This document shows positions 7,428 through 16,831 of a stretch of DNA of 61,137 nt, piece by piece. The position numbers and the translations under genes were made by a program. The DNA is from an uncultured Bacteroidia bacterium. Its GTDB lineage: Bacteria; Bacteroidota; Bacteroidia; Bacteroidales; UBA932. The notes under the pieces were generated by a model. The model was not told where the DNA came from, did no database searches, and worked only from the letters and a program-made list of their open reading frames with translations. Every line of letters starts with the position of its first letter. The first letter of the stretch is position 1. The DNA lies in NCBI GenBank assembly GCA_902762435.1, contig CACWOH010000012.1, forward strand, positions 1 to 61,137. The letters are read 5' to 3'.

Positions 7428-9284
7428 TTACAGGGCGTAGAGGATCTGAACCTTCACACGGCGGTTCATCTTGGCATCCAGGCCGCGCGTGCTCTTGTCG
7501 GAGACGGGCTCGATGCCGCCGCACTTGTTGTTCGGGATGATCTGGGAAGCGGCGTGGCGCATGTTCTCGTTGCCCTTCAGCCAGTTGATGATGGTGTTCG
7601 CACGGTTGTTGGACAGCGCGGTATTACGGTCGATACCGACCTGCTTGGCGTCCGGACCGGTGAAGTTGTCCTGGCTGGTAGCCGTACCCTCGACCTGGAT
7701 CATGTAGATCTCGCCGTTGTTGATGATGTGACGGATGCGGGCCACGGTGGCGTCGTCGGCGAAACGGGAGATATAACCCTTGTTGGAGTTGATGGCCGCA
7801 TAGACGTCGGCGAAGCTGACGAGTTCCTCGGGTCCGGTGACGTCGAACCAGTCACGGATGGTCTGCAGGCCGCTGTGGGCGTTGAGGCCGTAGGTGGCGG
7901 TCTCCTTGTAGTTCTCGTCGCTGATCAGCTGCTGGCGGAGCGTGGCGTCGTCGATACGGTAGTTCCAGGTGTGCAGGCCGTCGTAGATAGGAGCGTAGTA
8001 GTAGCCCGTCTTGTCCTTGAAATCATTCATGTCGCCGGCCTTCAGGCTCAGGGAAAGCGGCGTGTCGTTCAGCATCTCATATCCGCGCGGGATGAAGTCG
8101 ATTTCGAAATCCTGGTCGGCGCGCTCGGTCGGGATGTCCTTGAACTCGAGGCCCTGGAGCGAAGCGCCGCGGCTCAGGCGGTCGGCCACCTTGTCGGGAT
8201 CGGAATACTGCTTCTGGGTGAAGATACCGCCGGCGAGGTAATCCACGGCGTTCACGGTGGCACCCGGGATGTTCGGGGCGTCGTTGCGGCCCGAGTAGTT
8301 GTTCGGGTAGAACACGTAGAAGGTGATCATGCCGTGCTCGGCCTTGCCTTCCGCTTCCTTGACCTTCACGATGGTGATTTCCCGTTCGCGGAGCTCGCGC
8401 TGGAGGATGTTGCTGCCGGCGTGGGTCCAGCCGTTGTTGCGGTTCTTGTCCAGGTAGAAGGTGAAACCTACGTCGAGACCGAGGTTGCTGTCGAACTTGT
8501 GTGCGGCGCCTTCAATCTGGCCGTAAGTAAGGTCGAAGTTGCTCTGATAGACGATGGCACGGGCCTTCAGGTCCAGGGAGACACGCTTCTTCTCGTTGAA
8601 GAACTGGCTGTACTGGAGTTCGGCGTGGCCGCTCCACTCGTTGTCGGAGCCGTACTGCTGCTCGAAGCCGGTGTGATGCACGCCGCCGATACCCAGGTTG
8701 ACCATCCACTGGCCCATGTGCTCCTTGTTGCCGGTACCTTCATACCCGCCGATGATGCGGGTCAGGTTGAGGCTGAGGAGTCCGGCCAGGTCCCACCAGC
8801 CGGTCTGCATCGCCTTGTAGGTGCCGCCGCCCGGCTTGGTCATCTCCTCGCCGATCCCGTACGGATAGTAGGAATAACCGTTGTGCAGGTGGAATTTTTC
8901 AACATATCCCCTGGAGTTGGATTTGGTGAACTCGAGTTTGAGCGCGACGCCCGGGGTGATCCACTTACCGATACCGACGCTGAAGTCGGGAGAGATCGTT
9001 CCCTTGAAGGGACCGTCGTTGGAGAAGTCGCCGCGGAAGCTGTGCGCACCGGCCGTTCCGTAGAGGAACCAGTTCCTCCCGAAAGCGTTGGTCACCACCC
9101 TGTGGCGGTCCAGCGGGGTGTCTTTCACGACTTCGACCGACCGGGGTTCGAAGGTGACCGTGTCGCGGTACACCTCCCGGTAGTCTTTGTACTGTTCGAG
9201 CTGGCCCCAAACAGGCGCGGAAACCAGCAGACCGAGGGCGAATACCGTCGCCGCCCTGCGGAACAAATGCATTTTTTCCATCAT
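7428..9284 (-). CDS. OmpA family outer-membrane protein
   Basis: A ~618-residue envelope protein. The start chosen is the ATG at 9284 (or the next codon, 9281), giving a signal peptide MHLFRRAATVFALGLLVSA; a farther upstream frame start would overlap the preceding gene. The N-terminal part is rich in aromatic beta strands and fits an outer-membrane barrel. The C-terminal ~110 residues are an OmpA-like peptidoglycan-binding domain, with NRANTIINWLKG, GIEPVSDKST and the terminal NRRVKVQI. It would link the outer membrane to peptidoglycan. Its position inside the capsule operon suggests a role in surface anchoring or assembly, but that is inference. Confidence 0.85.
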   Translation of the reverse strand: MMEKMHLFRRAATVFALGLLVSAPVWGQLEQYKDYREVYRDTVTFEPRSVEVVKDTPLDRHRVVTNAFGRNWFLYGTAGAHSFRGDFSNDGPFKGTISPDFSVGIGKWITPGVALKLEFTKSNSRGYVEKFHLHNGYSYYPYGIGEEMTKPGGGTYKAMQTGWWDLAGLLSLNLTRIIGGYEGTGNKEHMGQWMVNLGIGGVHHTGFEQQYGSDNEWSGHAELQYSQFFNEKKRVSLDLKARAIVYQSNFDLTYGQIEGAAHKFDSNLGLDVGFTFYLDKNRNNGWTHAGSNILQRELREREITIVKVKEAEGKAEHGMITFYVFYPNNYSGRNDAPNIPGATVNAVDYLAGGIFTQKQYSDPDKVADRLSRGASLQGLEFKDIPTERADQDFEIDFIPRGYEMLNDTPLSLSLKAGDMNDFKDKTGYYYAPIYDGLHTWNYRIDDATLRQQLISDENYKETATYGLNAHSGLQTIRDWFDVTGPEELVSFADVYAAINSNKGYISRFADDATVARIRHIINNGEIYMIQVEGTATSQDNFTGPDAKQVGIDRNTALSNNRANTIINWLKGNENMRHAASQIIPNNKCGGIEPVSDKSTRGLDAKMNRRVKVQILYAL

Positions 9285-9304
9285 GGTTTGAATGTTTGAA
9301 TATG

Positions 9305-9895
9305 TTATTTCGTCTTGCATTCTACAAGCATATAATCGTCGGGCATGGTCTTGACGATCCGCATCCGGGTCCCGTACTGACAGGATTTCAGGGAGGGGAC
9401 GTTCCGGTTGGAAATTGTCGCGAACATCCTGAAACGCATCTGCCGGCAGATGTCCATGCAGTGCGCCCAGATGCTGCGTCCAACGCCCTGGTTGGTGTAT
9501 TCTTCAGCGACGATGAGTCCCGCCACGGCGGCGCCTACGAAAAAGAAGCGCAGGAAGAAATAGCCTGCCAGACGGCCGTCGTCTTCATGCCGGACCTTCA
9601 TCATCAGGAAGGAGGGGTTGTCGAAGCGTTTGCGCAGGGACTTCTCGTCAAAATTATGGGGCCTGAAATACTGGAGCCTTTCTTCCGGCTGGGAGGACAG
9701 GAAGCGGGACAGCTCCGGGATGTCGGCGGCTTCGACGGGCAGGAAGCGGAACCCCTCCGGTACTTTGGCCGGCAGGGCGGAGGCCACGGACTCGGGCTTG
9801 CGGCTCCTCAAACGGAACAGACATCCGTTGAGGCGCTCGATCGCATCCCAGATCCAGGGGCAGCGGTGCTTGATATCCAGAAGCAACTTGATCAT
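9305..9895 (-). CDS. GNAT family N-acetyltransferase
   Basis: A 196-residue protein with a GNAT fold: an N-terminal segment, then FRFLPVEAADIPELSRFL, FLMMKVRHEDDGRLAGYFFLRF, and the acetyl-CoA loop VAEEYTNQGVGRSIW (the Q-x-x-G-x-G/A-like site). GNATs transfer an acyl group to an amine; in a capsule locus this is often an amino sugar. Its start overlaps the stop of the upstream GT4 gene as ATGA. The acceptor is unknown. Confidence 0.8.
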   Translation of the reverse strand: MIKLLLDIKHRCPWIWDAIERLNGCLFRLRSRKPESVASALPAKVPEGFRFLPVEAADIPELSRFLSSQPEERLQYFRPHNFDEKSLRKRFDNPSFLMMKVRHEDDGRLAGYFFLRFFFVGAAVAGLIVAEEYTNQGVGRSIWAHCMDICRQMRFRMFATISNRNVPSLKSCQYGTRMRIVKTMPDDYMLVECKTK

Positions 9896-11049
9896 GACAG
9901 GATCTTGTGATAGTAGGCCTTCAGGCAGTCTTGCACGAAATGCTGTTCGTAGCGGCCGGCCACCTTCTCGCGGGCGCAGGTGGCCATTCTCTCCCGTTCT
10001 TCGGGACGGGTCGCAAAACGCAGCATCTGTGTGTAAAGCGCATCCTCGTCCCGGGGCGGTACGATGACGCCGTTTTCTTCCGGAAGGATGATCTCCCGGG
10101 ATCCGTTGATGTCCGTGACGATGGCCGGGAGTCCCATGGCTCCGGCCTCGATAACCACGTTGGGGAAACCTTCGCGCCAGGAGGGATGCACGAGCGCATC
10201 CGCGGCCGCATACCAGGGCCGGACGTCATCCAGCCACCCCTGCGAAACGTGGATCCGGGAGCATTCCGCCATCCGGGTCCGGGTCGTTCCGGGGAGGGGG
10301 TCGGTCTCCGTTTCTTCGCAGCCGCAGAGCAGCAGGTGGACGGGGAGCCCTTCCTCGCAGAGCCGGAGGAATGCGCCGGCCAGTTCCACGATGCCCTTGT
10401 CCCGGACGATGCGTCCGACGAAGAGGAAGACGGATTCTTCCGGCCCGATGCCGAACCGGTTCCGGATCCGCTCCGCTTCGGCAAGCACCTCCGGCGTACG
10501 GTCGTAGTGGACGAGATCGATGCCGCGGAGGTTGCCGTAGCCCAGCACTTCCAGCGGCTTGTCCGTGATGCCCGCTGCCAGGAGGTCGGCCTTGACGCCT
10601 TCGCCTTCCGGAACGATGTGGGTCGCGCACGCAGCCGTCAGGCGGTCCGTCAGTTTCAGCACCCGGCGCTTCCAGCCGTCGGCATAGGGGAACAACAGTC
10701 CGGTGAACGTATGGAGACGCACCGGCACGCCGGTCAGCCGCGCGGCAAGCATCGAGAGCAGGCCCGCCTTCGGGGTGATGGAGTGGACCAGGTCCGGTTT
10801 TTCGTGCGAGAAGAGACGGCAGAGCCGGACCAGCGAGACGAGGTCCTTGCCGGGCGCCATCCTGCGTTGCATCGGGATGGCGACGGTCCGCACCCCTTCC
10901 CGGGCGGCGATCTCCTGGAGGTCGTCACCGGGCGAGGATACGGCCAGTACCTCGTACTCGTCGGACAGATCCCGCAGCAGTCCCCGGCAGAAAACGTTCA
11001 GGGACAGCGGGACCGTGGAAGTCCGGATCAGTTTCTTCTTCTGCTGCAC
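9892..11049 (-). CDS. Family 4 glycosyltransferase
   Basis: A 385-residue GT4 (GT-B fold) enzyme. The N-terminal domain has a Rossmann-like VRTVAI and DLVHSITPKAGLLS. The C-terminal donor-binding domain shows FLFVGRIVRDKGI and ADALVHPSWREGFPNVVIEAG, where E-G-F-P-x-x-x-x-E is the GT4 signature. It resembles N-acetylhexosamine or galactosyl transferases of capsule loci, but the sugar cannot be read from the sequence. It is coupled by ATGA to the GNAT gene downstream. Confidence 0.9.
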   Translation of the reverse strand: MQQKKKLIRTSTVPLSLNVFCRGLLRDLSDEYEVLAVSSPGDDLQEIAAREGVRTVAIPMQRRMAPGKDLVSLVRLCRLFSHEKPDLVHSITPKAGLLSMLAARLTGVPVRLHTFTGLLFPYADGWKRRVLKLTDRLTAACATHIVPEGEGVKADLLAAGITDKPLEVLGYGNLRGIDLVHYDRTPEVLAEAERIRNRFGIGPEESVFLFVGRIVRDKGIVELAGAFLRLCEEGLPVHLLLCGCEETETDPLPGTTRTRMAECSRIHVSQGWLDDVRPWYAAADALVHPSWREGFPNVVIEAGAMGLPAIVTDINGSREIILPEENGVIVPPRDEDALYTQMLRFATRPEERERMATCAREKVAGRYEQHFVQDCLKAYYHKILS

Positions 11050-11058
11050 GATATCAGG

Positions 11059-11922
11059 CTAGAAGCGGTAAACGAACGCCACACCGTTCGTGGACGGAGA
11101 CGGCTCGATGGAGAACTGGGGGCTGGGGGCGCCGGAAACGGTCACCCGGGAGCCGCCTTTCGCCGCCGCGGCGTCGATCAGGTTGTAGACGTACATGGCC
11201 GCCATGCCGATCAGGGACAGGTTGCGGAAACCGCGCCAACCGAGTTCCTTGCTCTCCCAGCTGGGACGCTCTTCGAGGTCTTTCTCGCTCAGGCGGCTCT
11301 TGTTGTAGGAATCCTGGAACTGGCAGACGATGGCGCTGGCCGCCATCAGGACCTCGGACCCGAGGATGATCTTCCCCTTGTCGTTGTCGCCCTTGTAGAA
11401 CTGGCCCAGACCGGGGACAATGGACATCAGGGTGGCGTTGAGGTTGCTGGTCGGTTCCTCCGTGAACCGGTCGAAGACAGGTTCTCCGTTCCTTCCGGTC
11501 ACGGCATAGAGCTGGTAGTAGTTGAACTCATAGTCGCTGTCCGAGAAATCCTCGAAGGCGGAGTAGACGGCGGGACGCTGGGCATAGACCACGGCATCTC
11601 CGTTCGCATCCCGGAAGCGGATCCGGTACGTGACCGGGTTCGTCGCGAGGCTGTCCAACTGCATCTTGGAACGGTCGGTCCCATAGCATTCCCCGAGGTA
11701 GTCCATGAGCGGAACGAAACGCTCTTCCCAGAGAAGATTGTAATCCCCGCTCCAGGTGTGGAACACCTTGAACTCGTAGTTGTCGCTGACGCGCGACTTG
11801 TTCATTTTGGCTTCCCCTTTCCGGACCCACTCCGGGTGAATGCCCGCCAGGGCTTCCGGGGCGGAGAAGAGGCAGACTGCTGCAACTGTCAGCAGGCCCG
11901 CGAGTTTGATCATTTTGTTCAT
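11059..11922 (-). CDS. DUF5683 secreted/membrane protein
   Basis: A 287-residue protein with a signal peptide (KLAGLLTVAAVCLFSAPEAL). The central segment, LMSIVPGLGQFYKGDNDKGK, with the following hydrophobic helix, is the DUF5683 signature found in Bacteroidetes envelope proteins; a second hydrophobic stretch, NLSLIGMAAMYVYNLIDAA, follows. The N-terminal region (about 25-150) is predicted soluble and exported. Function is unknown. It is placed between two GT4 genes in the capsule operon, with gaps of only 9 and 22 nt, so it is expressed with them. Confidence 0.75.
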   Translation of the reverse strand: MNKMIKLAGLLTVAAVCLFSAPEALAGIHPEWVRKGEAKMNKSRVSDNYEFKVFHTWSGDYNLLWEERFVPLMDYLGECYGTDRSKMQLDSLATNPVTYRIRFRDANGDAVVYAQRPAVYSAFEDFSDSDYEFNYYQLYAVTGRNGEPVFDRFTEEPTSNLNATLMSIVPGLGQFYKGDNDKGKIILGSEVLMAASAIVCQFQDSYNKSRLSEKDLEERPSWESKELGWRGFRNLSLIGMAAMYVYNLIDAAAAKGGSRVTVSGAPSPQFSIEPSPSTNGVAFVYRF

Positions 11923-11944
11923 ATGATGTAACTGATAAATGCAA

Positions 11945-13057
11945 TTAACTTTGCAAGTTAAAGATTTTCCCGTAAATATCCAAATATGCTATCGAATTAG
12001 CGTCGATTCCATACATTTCCGCCCTGTTCCGGCAGCGTTTCCGGATGGTTTCGGCGCCCGGAAGATCCTCGCACCCTTGCCGGATCAGCCGGGCGAGTTC
12101 TTCCGCATCGCCGCAGGGGAAAAGGAGTCCGGCGCCTTCCACCAATCCGTGCAGGCCTTCCACGTCGCTGGCTATGAATACTTTACCGGCCGCCATCGCC
12201 TCGACGGCGGACAGGGGCTGCCCTTCGTGGTGGCTGGACAGGACGATGACGTCGCTCGCGGACAGGAGTGCGGGGACGCCCGTACACACGCCCAGGAAAC
12301 GGACCCGGTCGTCCAATCCCAGGTCCCGTACGAGCTCGCGGCAGGACCGGAGGCAGGTCCGGTCTTCCTGCGTTTCGGCTCCGCCGGCCAGCAGCAGCCG
12401 GTAATCTTCCGGCAGGAACTGCATGGCGCGGATCAGGGTGGCGTGGTCTTTCTGGGGGCGGAAGGCGGCGACCATCGTGATTTTGCGCCCGGGCAGGGCG
12501 AGGATGTCCGGGTCGGGCACCGCATTCCGGAAACGGGACAGGTCTATGCCGTTCGGCACGACCTGCGTTTTCGCGGCGATACCTTCGTCATCCAGGTAGG
12601 CCAGAAGCCCGCTCCGAGTCTCTTCTCCCACGCAGATGATCTGCCGGTACTGCCGGTACATCCAGCGGTCCACCGGGCGGAATCCCTTCCAGTCACGGCG
12701 GCGGTTGGTGGTGTTGTGCTCCGTCGTCACCAGGGCGGCGGGCAGGTGGCGTGCGGCCGCTGCCGCCAGGAGCTGGCAAGCGGTATTGTGGGTGTGGAGA
12801 ATGTCTACGGGATGCTCCTTTAGGTATCTTTTCAACCGATTGATCAGCAGCGGATTGCGCATCGACCGCCAGCCGCTTGACAGGGCATCGGTCCGGATGC
12901 CTTTCCGCTCCAGTTCCTCATACAGGGGCGTGCGCGTCCCGTCCATCAGCAGCAGCGAAACCTCGTGCCCGGCGTCCCGGAAACGGGGCAGCAGGTCCGT
13001 AACCAGCCGCTCGGCTCCGCCGGTCCGCAGGGAGGTGATGAAATGCAGGATGCGCAT
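11945..13057 (-). CDS. Family 4 glycosyltransferase
   Basis: A 370-residue GT4 enzyme. The N-terminus ILHFITSLRTGGAERLV carries the GGAE acceptor-domain motif, followed by DILHTHNTACQLL. The C-terminal domain has ITMVAAFRPQKDHATLI and SDVIVLSSHHEGQPLSAVEAMAAGK, matching the GT4 donor site (E-G-x-P-x-x-x-x-E). It has no membrane segment. Its stop lies in a short TTAACTT/AAGTTAA inverted repeat. The sugar transferred is unknown. Confidence 0.9.
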   Translation of the reverse strand: MRILHFITSLRTGGAERLVTDLLPRFRDAGHEVSLLLMDGTRTPLYEELERKGIRTDALSSGWRSMRNPLLINRLKRYLKEHPVDILHTHNTACQLLAAAAARHLPAALVTTEHNTTNRRRDWKGFRPVDRWMYRQYRQIICVGEETRSGLLAYLDDEGIAAKTQVVPNGIDLSRFRNAVPDPDILALPGRKITMVAAFRPQKDHATLIRAMQFLPEDYRLLLAGGAETQEDRTCLRSCRELVRDLGLDDRVRFLGVCTGVPALLSASDVIVLSSHHEGQPLSAVEAMAAGKVFIASDVEGLHGLVEGAGLLFPCGDAEELARLIRQGCEDLPGAETIRKRCRNRAEMYGIDANSIAYLDIYGKIFNLQS

Positions 13058-13060
13058 CGG

Positions 13061-14032
13061 TCAGAAGATATAGGGACGCAGGGCCCGGAAAGAATCTGCG
13101 TGTACGGTTTTCCAGCCGTCACGAAGTCCGCGCAGGTGGGCGGAAAATACTTTCGGCTTCAACAGGACCAGGGCACTGACCGCCATCCCGATCGTCAGCC
13201 AGCAGGCTTTGAGAGCAAAGGCGCTTCCGCTCAGCAGGCGTGAGCACGGCGTGTCCGTCCCGTTCCGGTACAGGCTCCGCCACCACACCATCAGGAGGGC
13301 CTGGCTGCGGATCCGGAAACGGTCCGGATCCCGGCGGTAGCGGTCGCTGGAACTCCGTGCGTCGCGGTTCTCGACGCCGCTGTCGTACCGGATTCCGAGT
13401 CTTCCGCCGTTGCGGTACAGTTTGTAGCTGACCAGGGCGTCTTCCCCATACGGGAATCCCAGGGCGTCGAGCCAGAGTTCATCCTCCAGATGCAGGCGCA
13501 GGAAGGCGTCTTTCCGCCACATCGAACAGGGGCCGCCGCAGGTCTGGGACCGGTAGTATTCCCGCTTGGGACGGGCCAGGTAGGAAAAGGACCCGTTGCG
13601 ATGCATCCGGAAGGCCCAGGTGCGGCTGCAGTGGGGGAAAACGAGGTTGACGACCGCTGCCTTCATCTTGGCCCCGGGGCGCATCCGCTGGGGGCGGAAG
13701 ACGTCCGCGCCCACGCAGTCCGCCCCGTCTTCCTCCAAGGAGGAGAGCAATCTCTCCGCGCTGTCGGGGGCCAGGCAGACGTCGTCGTCCAGCAGCAGGA
13801 TGCAGTCGCTGGCGATCTCGTCGTAGGGGAGCATCCGCTGGGCCATCATCCCTTTCCGGACCCATCGGTATTCCTCGTTTCCTACCTGGAAATCCGGTCG
13901 CGGGAACCCCTCTGCGATATAGATCATCACCCGCTCGGGCGGAACGGTCTGCCGCCCGAGGGACAGGAGTTCTTCGCGGAAAACTTCCCCGGCCGTGCCG
14001 AGGGTGCGGATGGCGACGGAGTAACTGAGCAT
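13061..14032 (-). CDS. Family 2 glycosyltransferase
   Basis: A 323-residue GT2-type enzyme: YSVAIRTLGTAGEVF at the N-terminus, LLLDDDVCLAPDSAE as the DxD motif around residue 90, and LDALGFPYGEDALVSYKL as the acceptor or base region. The C-terminus carries two hydrophobic segments, so it may be membrane-associated. The start at 14032 shares one base with the TGA of the upstream gene (TGATG). The sugar is unknown. Confidence 0.85.
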   Translation of the reverse strand: MLSYSVAIRTLGTAGEVFREELLSLGRQTVPPERVMIYIAEGFPRPDFQVGNEEYRWVRKGMMAQRMLPYDEIASDCILLLDDDVCLAPDSAERLLSSLEEDGADCVGADVFRPQRMRPGAKMKAAVVNLVFPHCSRTWAFRMHRNGSFSYLARPKREYYRSQTCGGPCSMWRKDAFLRLHLEDELWLDALGFPYGEDALVSYKLYRNGGRLGIRYDSGVENRDARSSSDRYRRDPDRFRIRSQALLMVWWRSLYRNGTDTPCSRLLSGSAFALKACWLTIGMAVSALVLLKPKVFSAHLRGLRDGWKTVHADSFRALRPYIF

Positions 14033-14994
14033 CAGTTGTTTGTGATCTTCATCATCAGCCAGACCGCCCAGGGGCAGGACAGCAGGAAACGGATCATGGC
14101 TTTCTCTCCGATTGAAATGTCCGGATGAGTAAAATACTCATGGCGGGTCTTTTTCAGGAAGGGGCGGTAAACGGCATACAGACGTTCTTTCTCTTCGGGG
14201 CCCTTCGTCTGGTAGCGCCGCGTGAGGAAGACGTGGTAGAGTTTTTTCAGGACCAGTGCCCGGCAACCCTTATCCTCTTCCGGGGTCAGTTCCAGCATCC
14301 TGGCATACAGCGGGAAACGGGCTTCTTCCCCGAGATAGCCGGCCTGGGTAGAAAGACTGTCCGGCCGATCCACGTAAAAGTAAGTCGTCTCGCCTACGAG
14401 GACGGTCCGTCCCATCTTCCGGAACAGGCAGTAGCATAATAGCTTGTCCTCCTGGAAGAGGCTTTCGAAACGGAGTCCGGAGAAAAACTTCCTGGGAATC
14501 AGGTGATTCCAGACGACCATCCAGCGGATGTCGTGGCCGGAGATGCATTCCCGGAGGCAATCCTCGCCGGAAAACTCCCGATAGCCCGGATCCTCCTGCT
14601 GGGCGGCTGCTTCGCCGGTCCGGGTGACTTTCAGGAAATCCGCGGTCGCCATGTCGTACGGGCCGCTCCGAAGTGCATCGTGCAGGACTTCCAGGGCGCG
14701 GGGAGACAGATAGTCGTCGGCGTCCGCAAAATAGATAAAATCACCCTGTGCGGCATCGAGTGCCGCGTTTCTGGCGGCGGATACGCCGAGGTGTTCCTGG
14801 CTTATCAGACGGAAGCGCGGGTCTTCCCGGCAGAAACGTTCGCAGGTCTCCCGGGAGCCGTCGGCGGATCCGTCGTCCACCAGGATGACTTCCAGGTTCC
14901 GGTAGGTCTGCGCCGCGATGCTGTCCAGGCAGTTCTGAAGCCAGGCTCCGGCATCGTACACCGGTACGAGCACGCTGATCAGATCGTCATTCAT
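14032..14994 (-). CDS. Family 2 glycosyltransferase
   Basis: A 320-residue GT2 enzyme. The reading frame is open far upstream, but the start is the ATG at 14994, which forms ATGA with the preceding stop and places the family N-terminus LISVLVPVYDAGAWLQNC correctly. Motifs: VILVDDGSADGSRE and FADADDYLSPRAL. The C-terminal domain (FSGLRFESLFQEDKLLCYC) is typical of capsule GT2 enzymes with a ~150-residue extension. Confidence 0.88.
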   Translation of the reverse strand: MNDDLISVLVPVYDAGAWLQNCLDSIAAQTYRNLEVILVDDGSADGSRETCERFCREDPRFRLISQEHLGVSAARNAALDAAQGDFIYFADADDYLSPRALEVLHDALRSGPYDMATADFLKVTRTGEAAAQQEDPGYREFSGEDCLRECISGHDIRWMVVWNHLIPRKFFSGLRFESLFQEDKLLCYCLFRKMGRTVLVGETTYFYVDRPDSLSTQAGYLGEEARFPLYARMLELTPEEDKGCRALVLKKLYHVFLTRRYQTKGPEEKERLYAVYRPFLKKTRHEYFTHPDISIGEKAMIRFLLSCPWAVWLMMKITNN

Positions 14995-15878
14995 CGGTTC
15001 TTGAAGCGGATGAGGAAGTGAAGCAGGAATCCGGGCAGGGCGGCCAGCAGGACCAGTCCCTTCCGGGGTGCGTTGCGGAGCCATCCGCGGTCCCGTGCCA
15101 GCAGGCATTCCGCCACATAGTGGACGGCGCTGCGCAGCCGGCTCGACGCCGTGGTGTGCTCCAGCGTCATCTCCAGCCGGCGCATCTTGGCGAAACTCCG
15201 CGGGCTGTCGATGTATTGTCTCCAAATGTTCCGGGACATGCTGTCGCCTGTCTGGTACTGTACCAGGCAGAAGGCCTCGTTGGCAATCAGCAGGGGATAC
15301 TTGTCCGATACCTGCAGCAGCATATAGACGGGGTTGAAGTTCTTTTCGCCGGGGAATCCCTCCTGGGGGGCGACCTGTTTCATCAGGTCCGTCCGAAGGA
15401 CCGGTTTCGTGTCCCCCCGGTGGATGTTCCTGGCATAGAGTTCCGGGAAAAAGCAGCTGTCCATCCCTTCCGGAAAGGTGCCTCCGACGGCTTGCCGCGT
15501 ATCCATGTCCAGATCCAGGCCGAGCAGCCCGGCGTACCGGTCCGACCCGCGCCCGCGCCATAGCTGCAGGATCTTTCCGACGGCATCCGGGGGCATGGCG
15601 TCGTCGCTGTCGATGCACACGTTCAACTCGGTTCCGATATTGGTATAAGCGGTGTTGTAACCTGTGTACAGGCCCCCGTTCTCCTTGCGGATGTATCGGA
15701 TCGGAACGGTGCTTTCCGCCATCCATCTGCGCACCAGCTCTTCCGTCCCGTCGGTAGAACCGTCGTCGATGACCAGCCACTCGAAATCCGGGCAGGTCTG
15801 CCCCTTCAGGCTTTCGTGGAGCCGGGGAAGGGTATGGGCCCGGTTGTAGGTGGGCGTGAATACGGTAAGCGTCTTCAT
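14991..15878 (-). CDS. Family 2 glycosyltransferase
   Basis: A 295-residue GT2 enzyme starting MKTLTVFTPTYNRAHTL, with WLVIDDGSTDGTEELV and CIDSDDAMPPDAVG. The start at 15878 is fixed by the ATGA overlap with the upstream gene and by the family N-terminus; the ~110 frame-open codons upstream have no family character. A C-terminal hydrophobic/basic end (LALLPGFLLHFL-like) may touch the membrane. It resembles GT2 enzymes annotated as glycosyl or galactosyl transferases in capsule loci. Confidence 0.86.
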   Translation of the reverse strand: MKTLTVFTPTYNRAHTLPRLHESLKGQTCPDFEWLVIDDGSTDGTEELVRRWMAESTVPIRYIRKENGGLYTGYNTAYTNIGTELNVCIDSDDAMPPDAVGKILQLWRGRGSDRYAGLLGLDLDMDTRQAVGGTFPEGMDSCFFPELYARNIHRGDTKPVLRTDLMKQVAPQEGFPGEKNFNPVYMLLQVSDKYPLLIANEAFCLVQYQTGDSMSRNIWRQYIDSPRSFAKMRRLEMTLEHTTASSRLRSAVHYVAECLLARDRGWLRNAPRKGLVLLAALPGFLLHFLIRFKNR

Positions 15879-16831
15879 GATCTTGCCGAGAGGTCCCGGA
15901 GCCGGGAGAAAGGTTGGCCCAGTCTGCAAAACAGATTCTGGAAGAACACGAACGTGCGGGGATGCTTCGTGAGCCGGAACAGGAAATGCGAAAACAGCAT
16001 TTTCAGTTTGCCGAAATGGCTCGGATGATAGAACCCGGCCCCGAGTCCCTTGGGGTCCCGCGCGATCCGGTCGGCTTCGGCATCGATCCCTCCCGTCTGT
16101 TTGACGTGGGGGAGGATGATCTTGCCGGGGACCCAGCTGATGGAACCGTAATAGTGGAGGATGACCGCTTCCTTGAAGTAGTGGAGCCCGACGGACGTGC
16201 CGATCTGGCAGTTCCATTTTCCGTGAAGCTCCCGGATCGGACAGCCCGTATCCAGGTTGGCCTGGCAGAGGGCGGGCTGGTCATATGGAACCCCGTTCTC
16301 CAGGGACTGCCGCCAGCGTCTGTGCCAGCAGTCGTAAAAACGCCGGGATACGTCCGAATCGCGGACAAAGAGCACTCCGCCGTTGTAGAAAGGGGCTTTT
16401 GCCAGGTCCGTAAAGCCGGCGCGCCGGCATTGCCCGACCAGTTTCTTGCTGTTCGCCACGGACAGGCCGTTTTCGTTGGACACCGCGGCCAGGTCGGCTT
16501 GCGTGCTTTCGATGTCCGAGAGGGGGGCGCAGACAATCGTATCCGTGTCGATGTACAGGTAGTCCCCGTCAACCAGGCTCCGGAGCCGGGTCTTCAGGTA
16601 TCTGGACTTCTGAAGTCCGTCCAGGTCGGGCGGAATGGCCGCCTCCGTGAACCTGACGCCCCGGAGGACCGGCTCATCCTTGGCGAGCACCCGTGTGTAG
16701 GTTTCCGGGTCCAGCACGACCTCCATGTCCCTGCCGGGATCGTGCACTTTCAGCGAATGCAGGGACAGGAGGAACATCTCATAGAAGAGATCCTCTTCCC
16801 TTGACACCAGGACATAGACGGCCTTTACCAT
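15875..16831 (-). CDS. Glycosyltransferase, GT8-like
   Basis: A 318-residue GT-A protein from MVKAVYVLVSREEDLFYEM, with YLYIDTDTIVCAPLSD as the DxD metal site, APFYNGGVLFVRDS as the acceptor loop and YFKEAVILHYYGS near the active-site His. This pattern matches the nucleotide-diphospho-sugar (GT8-like) fold. The start at 16831 overlaps the EpsG-like gene by 7 nt. The sugar is unknown. Confidence 0.8.
   Translation of the reverse strand: MVKAVYVLVSREEDLFYEMFLLSLHSLKVHDPGRDMEVVLDPETYTRVLAKDEPVLRGVRFTEAAIPPDLDGLQKSRYLKTRLRSLVDGDYLYIDTDTIVCAPLSDIESTQADLAAVSNENGLSVANSKKLVGQCRRAGFTDLAKAPFYNGGVLFVRDSDVSRRFYDCWHRRWRQSLENGVPYDQPALCQANLDTGCPIRELHGKWNCQIGTSVGLHYFKEAVILHYYGSISWVPGKIILPHVKQTGGIDAEADRIARDPKGLGAGFYHPSHFGKLKMLFSHFLFRLTKHPRTFVFFQNLFCRLGQPFSRLRDLSARS

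Noticed and set aside
11945-11961. Inverted repeat TTAACTT/AAGTTAA at a GT4 stop as a terminator
   Set aside because: AT-rich 7-bp stem without a T-run; operon continues directly.
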